From positions 38,078,084 to 38,142,083 of the forward strand of contig OZ024905.1 of assembly GCA_964017125.1 (NCBI GenBank): a DNA stretch of 64,000 nt, in the 5' to 3' direction. The position numbers were made by a program, and so were the translations under genes. The notes below the pieces were generated by a model, which did not search any database, was not told the DNA's origin, and saw nothing but the letters and a program-made list of their open reading frames with translations. Source of the DNA: Flabesymbios commensalis. Its lineage: Eukaryota > Annelida > Polychaeta > Terebellida > Flabelligeridae. How positions within the stretch are numbered: position 1 is the stretch's first letter; each line of letters starts with the position of its first letter. Below are positions 24,072 through 33,500 of the stretch, one piece after another.

Positions 24072-24111
24072 AGTTTTTTGTTCACAAAAAACTAGACCCT
24101 TCTAGTTTTTT
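24072..24111 (+). other. Two overlapping, mutually exclusive hairpins
   Basis: AGTTTTTTG (24072-24080) pairs perfectly with CAAAAAACT (24085-24093). The same A-tract AAAAAACTAG (24086-24095) also pairs perfectly with CTAGTTTTTT (24102-24111). Only one stem can form at a time. It lies about 400 bp upstream of the Sushi-gene ATG, and no function is claimed. Confidence 0.6.
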
Positions 24112-24242
24112 TTCTGCCGAAGTGGTAGATGTGTCTGTTTGTCTGCTTGCTTACTAGCTGCCTGTCTGTTTGTCCAGCAGTGTATTAGCATCTTGCGTCT
24201 GGCCCCTGGTGGGATATGCACCTTCCGTTTTGCACGCTTACT

Positions 24243-24254
24243 CCCCCCCCCCCC
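24243..24254 (+). repeat. C12 homopolymer
   Basis: Twelve consecutive C, about 270 bp upstream of the Sushi-gene start codon. Confidence 0.85.
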
Positions 24255-24440
24255 ATCCCTCCCCAGCCTCATCTTACCTGCACGCCTAGCTACGTCATGG
24301 ATTCCTTGACAACCAGACTCTCGGTCAGTGACTGATGTGAATACGCTGTAATCGCATTGAGAGTTGGAATAGTAAGCAGTCGGTCTGTGCCGCCCCTAGT
24401 TATACGAGAAAATCCATTATATCCACAGTAAATACTCGGT

Positions 24441-24448
24441 TATATATA
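24441..24448 (+). promoter_or_regulatory. Candidate TATA box of the Sushi gene
   Basis: TATATATA lies 62-69 bases before the ATG at 24510. Transcription would then start around 24470, giving a 5' leader of about 40 bases. This is an inference from position and sequence only. Confidence 0.35.
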
Positions 24449-24509
24449 CTTTGTTGGATTTCCAGGATTCGCATTTCAGGGATAGTCTCCAGTCAGCCTC
24501 CTCGTCATC

Positions 24510-24567
24510 ATGTGCCTACCCGTCACACACCATATTGCTATAATAATTACAGCTTATGTCATCACAG
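24510..24567 (+). CDS. Sushi gene exon 1: signal peptide
   Basis: ATG followed by 19 residues with a hydrophobic core (HIAIIITAYVITV across the junction), typical of a secretory signal peptide. It ends in phase 1 at a consensus donor (CAG|GTAAGC). The last base plus the first two of exon 2 make Val20. A TATA-like box lies upstream. Confidence 0.65.
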
Positions 24568-27500
24568 GTAAGCCACTCAGAAAATACAGAACAAAAGGTA
24601 TATCCCAGAATTGACCCAATGCTGGTTTAATGTTGGGCCAGCGTCGTAGACGGTGGACCAACGTTAATTCAACATTATGTCAGCATGTCAGCTGGGATTT
24701 TAACTCAGCGATTGTACTCGGCAAAAAACACCCTGCACAACGTGTTACGGGTTAGCAAATGGCGGCACGCGAACGATTTAACCCCTGTTTTCGCCTTCGA
24801 AATACATTTTAATCGAGTTTACCTAACTTACTGGCCATTTCTGAATCCACTCCGCTGATTTTAAAACAATTGTGATGATGTGAGTATCTTACGTTTCAGA
24901 TACATGCTGCGTTCTAACCCGGGATATAGCGGAGGGATTCTTCTAACGAAGCGATTGCTGATCAGCTAGATATCAGGCAAATGCTAATATTTTTAGCAGT
25001 ACTAACGTTAATATAAAACATAAAATGGAAACACGTTCAATCCTGTGGCCCTACGTCATAACTCGCTGAATAAGCATAAAATAGGCGCACAATGCAATGA
25101 CACGCATGCGCAACACGGTCAACGTCCACATGAGCGGGGTCCGCCGCCATAATAAATAGTATGGTTCGGTGATATACATAGCGATCCAGCTCCTTTAATT
25201 CGATTTCAGGCCAACGCTGGATATTAACACCTAATAAGAATTTTCGATTGAGTAAATTGTCTGCTAACATATTAGCATTCAATTCCAGCAAAATGGAAGT
25301 TCCATCCTAAATTAACTCCAATTATTGAGAGATATAAATCAGCGCACGTGTGAGGTTAACCATATCTTTGTGTGTATATGGTATAGCCACAACTCCTATG
25401 TCAAATACATTTTTAAATGTGGACTTTATAACAGCATATATAGTTTCCTAACCATGAGGGCTTTATGTATTCATATACCAGTATGTATACCTGTATACAT
25501 GGCTTATTGTAAATAAGACACCGGGATCAGAGGGGTATAGAATTCTTAGCGTGATTTATCACCAGGCTTATATATTTTGTTTTGTTTAAATGCAACTTAA
25601 AAATCGCAATTTTTAAAAGTTTCATACTAGTACTATGGATATGGTAAGAATAAGAGTTCGCAAAAACGTATAGCACGCTGCTTGATCTAAAAAAAACACG
25701 TTTTCGAGCCGCCGTATACTAGGGAGCATTGCCTGTCTGCTAGTTCTGGTGCCAGTAGAGCTGCGCCAATCCTCAGCTACAACCATTGAATGTGTGTGCT
25801 ATATCTCAAGTAGCCTACTGCCAGATGCCTCTGCTGCATACCCCACCAAGCAAGTACCAGACCTTGAACCGTGTCGGTGTACAGTTGGTTCAGCGTTGCG
25901 GACGGTGGCCAAACAGTACACCAGCATTGGTACAACGTCTTGTGTTTGCTTTGTGCAGTCTGCCATCGCTGCTCAAGGCCCTATTATTCACCCCTTTACA
26001 GCAAGGCTAGTGCTCGCCAATCTGGCACACTGCATAGCATACGTAGAAGCAGAAATAGATATCTATTTCTAGTAGAAGGCAATACCGATATTCGGTGTTG
26101 TTTAAAGTTGTCCTGATTACTAAATAAAATAGCGTTAAGAGGAATATTTGCACCAATGTGATAGAAATAAATTATTTTAAAATGCGCGTGAAATCATTAT
26201 GTACGTTATTAGCCTACCTTAGCCTGATAACGTTGATCTTTAACGACATATGTACGTCGGGTTCAGTTAGGAATACTTGTCATTTTATTTCATGGGTCAA
26301 TGTTTTCTGAGCACCCCTTTTTGATTTGGCTCTTTTTTCTTCGGCATCATAGAAGTGTACGCTTCCACGGTAATATAAGAATGTGAACATGTGTTTATCT
26401 ACACCGCTGATAACTGCTTCGAGCATTCTTCTGAACCAGAAAAAAACGTGTTCACATAAATGTCTTGTTGATGTATTAGTAGATGCTTGGCCAATGTCAG
26501 TGCTTCTTGGTAGAACTTAAAGCGACACAATCAGGCCAAAGTAATCAAAAATCATTGTTTTTAATTTTGACTCTTTAATATGTCCATACTATGTGAACAT
26601 GGCCATAGACTAGATTTGAGTAAGTATTTTAAATTTGGGGTTGCTGTGACAACGTAGCAAGTGTGTTTATCAGTTATTCCTGTATTTTTTGGACATTTTG
26701 GACATGCATGCCTGGAATTGAAGATCGTACTTATTTGTGTTTTAACTGGTGAATGCACAACACAAAATAATAATACAAACTTACGCTTTAAGCAAAACAA
26801 CTACAACAATATTATTTTTTTCATAATATGAGATACTTTTCCGTCGTCGTGTTTATCGTAAATTGTCTTTGACCATTTTATTACAATATCGTAATAACGT
26901 GAATTCTATGTACGCTACAAGGTGAATAGCAGAAGTATCAAGTGCGGCACAAAATTTCAGAGGGACATATTAGCAATCCATAAATGCCGCTCAGTCATAT
27001 CTGTTAGGGTTCATAAAATAGACCAACCGACAGAATATTAGCAAACATATTAAACTAAAATATTATTAGAATGTTGAGACTTCCGCAATTATTCGTAATA
27101 TAGTAGCAGTGTGCCTATAGTATATTTGTATATGTCACTGTTTGATTTTGAGCATAATGACATATTAACAAATATAATGGGTTCTATCGCTAAAACATAT
27201 GGAGGTGTGCATAGTCATATATAATATACATACATGTTTCGGGGCATCGTGTCACCATTATATATAAATTAATTTTATATGGCAATCAGGGATGTCGTCA
27301 AATGTAATTCAGCAAACATTAATACTATAATATAGTATATATTAATGTTGTTATTTATTTTTTATAATAAGATGTCTTGGAAATATTAAAATAAAAATAC
27401 GATATCTAAAAAAACTATCAGTTACAAACAAATACAGTATTTCACATACACGTACAAATACGTGGGGTTTTTTCAAATATATTGCTCTGTTGCAAGTTTT

Positions 27501-30500
27501 CTGAAGAAATATAAGCTTTGTACATTTAGATGAAATTCGATGAACTTACAAAATCACCTTAAGTAGAGAGAAGGTATAAATACATGAAATGTGATTTGTG
27601 ATGATTTCCCAACAACAGTACATTTTGCTATACACCTGAGTAAGCAGTCAGTGACGCTATAGGCATTGATACCCATCACTATTTCAGCTCTGGAAACTTA
27701 AATCAGGTTTGTTTAAACTCATACTCAATTCTGTACCTTAGGCCTATATAGTTATTTTCGGTGTGCAACCGTAAATGATTAAAAGTAAAAGTAAAGGTTT
27801 ATACATGTAGTCTGACATCAAGTCTGAAGACCTATCATCTATACTTTACATTTTACTGGAGCTGCTCATTTGTGTGTCATTTTAACTCCACGGAGAGCAT
27901 ACAGTCCTGCAGCCATTTCGGCGCATCGAACTTATCGCGCACATTTTCATCCGAGTCAAGTGAAGCATTTGAAAGTGAAGTGCCTTATCCAAGGACACAA
28001 CATCGAAACAATGTCCCAAGATTAAAAGGGGAGAAACATGATATTTCTCTGAAAATCCTGCACCAAGCGGGGTTCAAAACCGCACGGCAGGCAGCGCGTG
28101 GCCCTGTACGAAATTAACGTCAATACACTGATTTCATTATGCATGACTGGCGAGGCTAACTTTAATATATCGTATAAATACATGAATTAGCAGAGATAAA
28201 GAAAGAAATTAAGCTGTGTATTTAGATCAAAAATACCTTATACCTTATTATAAACCTTATAAATGGTGATAATTCCTATTTGATATTTTTTTTTTTAGTA
28301 AGTGGATCATGCCTCCTCGGTGACTTGCCTGATATTCAGCACGCTGGACAGTCAAGTCTTACTATTCAGACTAACTACACAATGGGGGACATAGCTATGT
28401 TTGTTTGTGACGCCACTGATGCTGCTAGCTATGGTTTCGTCATCATCAAGTGTAACACCACAGGCTGGAGTGATCCAGACAGAAAGTGCGATGGTAAGTG
28501 TTAGTCATGTTTCATATACCTAGCCGTGACGTCATCTCCGAGGCGGTGGATTGCTGTATTAATTTTACCCGAAAAAATCAACGTTTTTCAACATGGCGGT
28601 GGCTGAGAGCGATCTTGACCCCATTGCAAGGTCCGAAAAATGTCCATAACTTTTTAATGACTGCGCGGAAAATAAGCTGAGCATGCGACCTCGTAGCTGA
28701 AATGTTACTGATCCTAAAAAACTATTATCGACCTGATTATTCGAGGGCAAGTCCTAGATATGACCGTCCAAAGAAATTTCCCACGATTTTGTATGGGGTC
28801 AATCTATGACATGTAAGTATATGATAAGCCCTATGATTGTAGGTTGCTTTAAACTTTCACGCACTGGCAGGGCACTGGCTGATTTCAGCCACGCCCGTCA
28901 AGATCAACTATCACTCAACAAGTAATAACCGCAAATCAAGATAGCTCTGTAGTTTTTCTCAGATGACATTCACTCAATTTCTGATATCTCGTATACGAGT
29001 GCTATTTCTAGCATACTTTACAGATACGGAAAGGTTATGTGATAAGATTTATATATATGATACAAAATACCTAAATATTATTAAACATCACATCGAATGT
29101 ATCAGCATACTTGTATGTTACATTAGCGCTGCATGATATTGCGACTGTATGCCGTTTCAGACTAGTAGACATGTGGCAAAAAATATTTGGACAAGTTATA
29201 GGCCTACTGCATATAATTATTTAGTGATTTTTAAATCTGCACACATTCTCATAATTATGTTTGTATTTATGCGGATGCGGGCTGCTTACTGTGTTCCACA
29301 CAGTCCGCCTCCACTCGCCGCCTCCGCTATTTTTTTTTCAGATAGCAAGGAAGCTATAAACTCTTGATTTTTATCCCTCACCCGTTGGCACCGAAGGAGT
29401 ATTGTCGTCCCCTTCGTCCGCCGCCGCCCGCCGGTTTTGTCTACGGCTCTAACATGGTCCAACATATTGAATTCATAATTTATACAAGCATTCAACCCCT
29501 CCGGTATTTGTTTTCGATAATTTGGCATTGTCCGTTTTCATGGGTGACCAAAGCTATGGCAACATCTTGATTTTATCAATTTTAAAATTCCTTGTTAACG
29601 CGATAACTTGAAAAATAATTATTGGATCTCTCCAATTGTTTATGTTAAGTTACCCATAAGTAAATTTTCCGTTTTCCAACGGTAATCAAAATGGCCGCCA
29701 GCTAGCGACCTAATTTTTTTCGACTTTATTTTTTTTAAATTTACAATAGTGCCTTGAAACCTGGAGTGAATTCGTTTTCGGAGTCTGCGAATCTATTGGC
29801 ATTGTCCGTTTTCATGTGCGACCTGAAACGAGGCTATGGCGGCAGCGGTCATATTAATTTTATCAATTTTAATCAATCGTTCTTATTTTCAGTTAAATGC
29901 CATGAAACCTGGTATATAATCATAGGTTTTTCGGTGTATGTGAGTCTATTATCATTCTCCGTTTTTATGTGCGACCGAAAACGAGGCTATATGGCGGCCA
30001 TCTTGATTTGATCAATTTTAAAAAAATCTTTCTTATTTTCAGTTAAATACTTTGACACCTCGTATATAGATATGCGATATATTTTAAAAATATAGGTTTT
30101 TGTTGTTTTCCAGTACTGACATAGCGTATTGGCAGCAGTTGTGTCAAATTTGTGGCCATTTCGAGCCATTATTTCATCAGCCGGGGGTGTTTGATTGCTT
30201 GCCAGTACATACCAATCGGGAATTCATTTGGTGACCCAAATAATTAATCATTTAAGTACTAGGGCTACTGAAGAAAAAATGTTCTTTGACACGCCCAGGG
30301 GGTGGTACAGCATATCTGTATTTAATTTGGTACATTTAAGAACAAACTAATTATCTAAAGGGTCATTTTGATTCTTTTGTTATTTTCAAAAAAATACGTC
30401 TTTTAAAAACGAAATAAAAAATATATCTGGACATAAGTATAGATCCAAATGTTAGGTTTCAAGGAAGGATAATCAAGCTGTGATAAATTTCGCGATAAAA

Positions 30501-33500
30501 CAGCCAAAATGGCCGAAAGGCGGGCATTGTTATTCGGTTCTGGTCATTATCTTGGAGGCCTTGCCTGATAGGTAGAGCATCACTACAATAATATACTTGC
30601 TGTTATACGAGGATATCACGTGACAAATTAAACAGATATAAAATTCAAAATTCAAAATTGAAGGGGTCAGAACAAAACCAAGGCTAAGTCATTTTTTTCA
30701 GCTATTTGAGTTTGGGGTACCATGGGACAAAAATGGTTGACTTAGCCGTGATTTTGTCCTGAACAAAATGGCCGCTTATGTCTTCAAAATTGGTTATTTT
30801 GATGATATGTTGTGGTAGACACATGGCACACTGTTTTTTGTGCTATGGTACCTCAAACATAGTTGAAAAATTGACTAAGCCTTGGTTTTGTTCTGACCCC
30901 TTCAATTGTCATTTTTCAATTCTGCTTATATCTCGGAACCTTACGTGATAAGGGCAGTTTAGTATTAAATAATCTATCCTGTATTAAATAACCTGGTTTT
31001 CACTATGCTAACCCATGACCGAAGTTATATTAAATCTAAAATGGCCGACTGGTGGTAGGAGAGGGCCTGATTTCGTGTTCATTTTGGAACAACTCTTTCT
31101 AGTTTTGCAAATTATAAATTTCACCAAACCTATGGTGACTCAATATGTCTCTTTCTTTGTTAGTTGGATTTAGCTCCAAAGAATTATCATTTATATTTAC
31201 ACGAAATATATCATTTTAGAAATACATTATGTTGATCAGAAGCTGCAGTATTAGGAGGAGGCACAGTCGTTGGTTTCTGCTTTTTTGGACTGGCGGCCAT
31301 CTTAGAATTTACGCTGATTGGAGTGACGCAATACAGGCATCGCAAGGCCAAGAAAACAGACGACTGGAAGAAACGACTACAGCTGGCTGCGGCGAGTTAC
31401 TGTAGCTCCAGTAGCGCGGCGTCAGAAGCAGCGGGTAAGTTCAAACTGTAGAGCTGGCTGCGGCGAGCTACTGTAGCTCAAGTAGCGCGGCGTCAGCGGG
31501 GTATATGTTCAAACGTCTAGAGCTGGATGCAGTGAGCTACTGTACCTCAAGTAGCGCGGCATCGGAGGCAGCGGGTAATGCAAACGTCTAGAGCTGGATG
31601 TGGCGAGCTACTGTAGCTCAAGTAGCGCGGCGTCGGAGGCAGCTGGTAAGTTCAAACCGTTAACGTCTAGAGCTGGCTACGGCGAGCTACTGTAGCTCAA
31701 GTGACGCGGCGTCAGCGGGGTATATGTTCAAACGTCTAGAGCTGGATGCAGTGAGCTACTGTACCTCAAGTAGCGCGGCATCGGAGGCAGCGGGTAAGTG
31801 CAAACGTCTAGAGCTGGCTGCTGCGAGCTACAGTATCTCAAGTAGCGCGGCGTCAGAGGCAGCGGGTAAGTTCAAACCGTTAACGTCTAGAGCTGGCTGC
31901 GGCGAGCTACTGTAGCTCAAGTAGCGCGGCGTCAGCGGGGTATATGTTCAAACGTCTAGAGCTGGATGCAGTGAGCTACTGTACCTCAAGTAGCGCGGCA
32001 TTGGAGGCAGCGGGTAAGTGCAAACGTCTAGAGCTGGATGTGGCGAGCTACTGTAGCTCAAGTAGCGTGGCGTCAGAGGCAGCGGGTAAGTTCAAACAGA
32101 AGAGCTGGCTGCGGCGAACTACTGTAGCTCAATTAGCACGGCGTCGGAGGCAGCGGGTAAGTTTAAACGGTTAGAACTGGATGCGGCGAGCTACTGTATC
32201 TCAAGTAGTGCGGCGTCAGAGGCAGTGGGTAAGTTCAAACGTCTAGAGCTGGCTGCGGCGAGCTACTGTAGCTCAAGTAGCGCGGCATCGAGGCAGCGGG
32301 TAAGTTCGTGTTTGTTGGGCGGCACACAACACCTTCGATAAACATTTTATACATATCATGTCAACCATGCGATTTGCTTAGTATAATCATATTCTATTTT
32401 TTTTAAAGCGATAGTATCGTCCTACGTTTATTGAATAATAACTGAACCCTCTAACACAGAATAGTTTTTCTATTTATAAATATTGTCATAAAAATATTTC
32501 ACTGAAAAAATCATGAACATAATCTCAATAAAATTGTTCGTTTTGGCCTTCAGTTTACTTTTTATTCCAAATAATACATCTATCTGGGATTTTACAAGAG
32601 AACTATATATAGAAATAGTGAAGAGTTACTCTATACGTTCACGAAAATAAGTATGTAATGTATTGTTTGATATTTTCTTAAGAACAAAACACTACACTGC
32701 CCTCTTTTGTTGATTAAATAATAATAAATGAATAAAACTCTATAAAGTGAATAAATAATAAAAAATAAATAAAACCTTATGTTCTGATGCGCTGATGGTT
32801 CTTTAAAGTTAGTGATTAGTTTGCCTATTTAAAAGACAAGCAGGCCAAATTATATATTGTACTTTGTCAGTCAGGATGAACTATTTTATGATCCAAGTGA
32901 TTAGGTGCTATCAGACAATTTTTAAAACTGTGTTTAACATGTTGAATAGGCTATTTATCTGTTAAAAATGTTACTTTCTCTTTCAAATGTTCTGATCTAG
33001 CTGAATATATTTATTTTAAACAGATGGATTTGATGACAAGTTTGACAAACTTCGCCAATCAGACTGTTAAGATGTTTGATCTTATTGTGTTCCATGGACG
33101 AGGATTCAGCATACAGCATGATGTCGTCATATGATTTGTGCCAAATAAAATGATAATTATGATGTATTAAGAGGCAATGATGAGCCATTTAAACAATTAA
33201 CCCTTGTGCTGTTAGGACCGTATATATATACGTTTTCAATCTAGTTTTAAACCATATTAAAACAATCACTGAAATTGATAAAACATGTTTGCTGTATGCT
33301 GATTTCGGAGATGTTTGTTTTTTATAATTATAATTTTTTTTGTCATTTGAAGTTGGAAATTGCGTTAATTTGCTTCAAATGAATGAAAAACAGAAACGAG
33401 AAATTTTAAAATTAGGGTTTTTTATGACACACAGCAAACACAATATATATGCGGGTAAACACGTGAATAGTGTTTTGTTTGTGACAGCCAAGAAATGTAC

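Noticed and set aside
25749-26116. Three overlapping plus-strand open frames
   Set aside because: They cross a miniature repeat copy, overlap one another and have no domain.
27872-28117. An 81-codon open frame as an extra exon of the Sushi gene
   Set aside because: No splice sites in phase, no cysteine pattern, and it contains interspersed-repeat phrases.
31724-32174. Two Ser/Ala-rich open frames as independent proteins
   Set aside because: They are parts of the minisatellite whose 72-bp period happens to keep a frame open.
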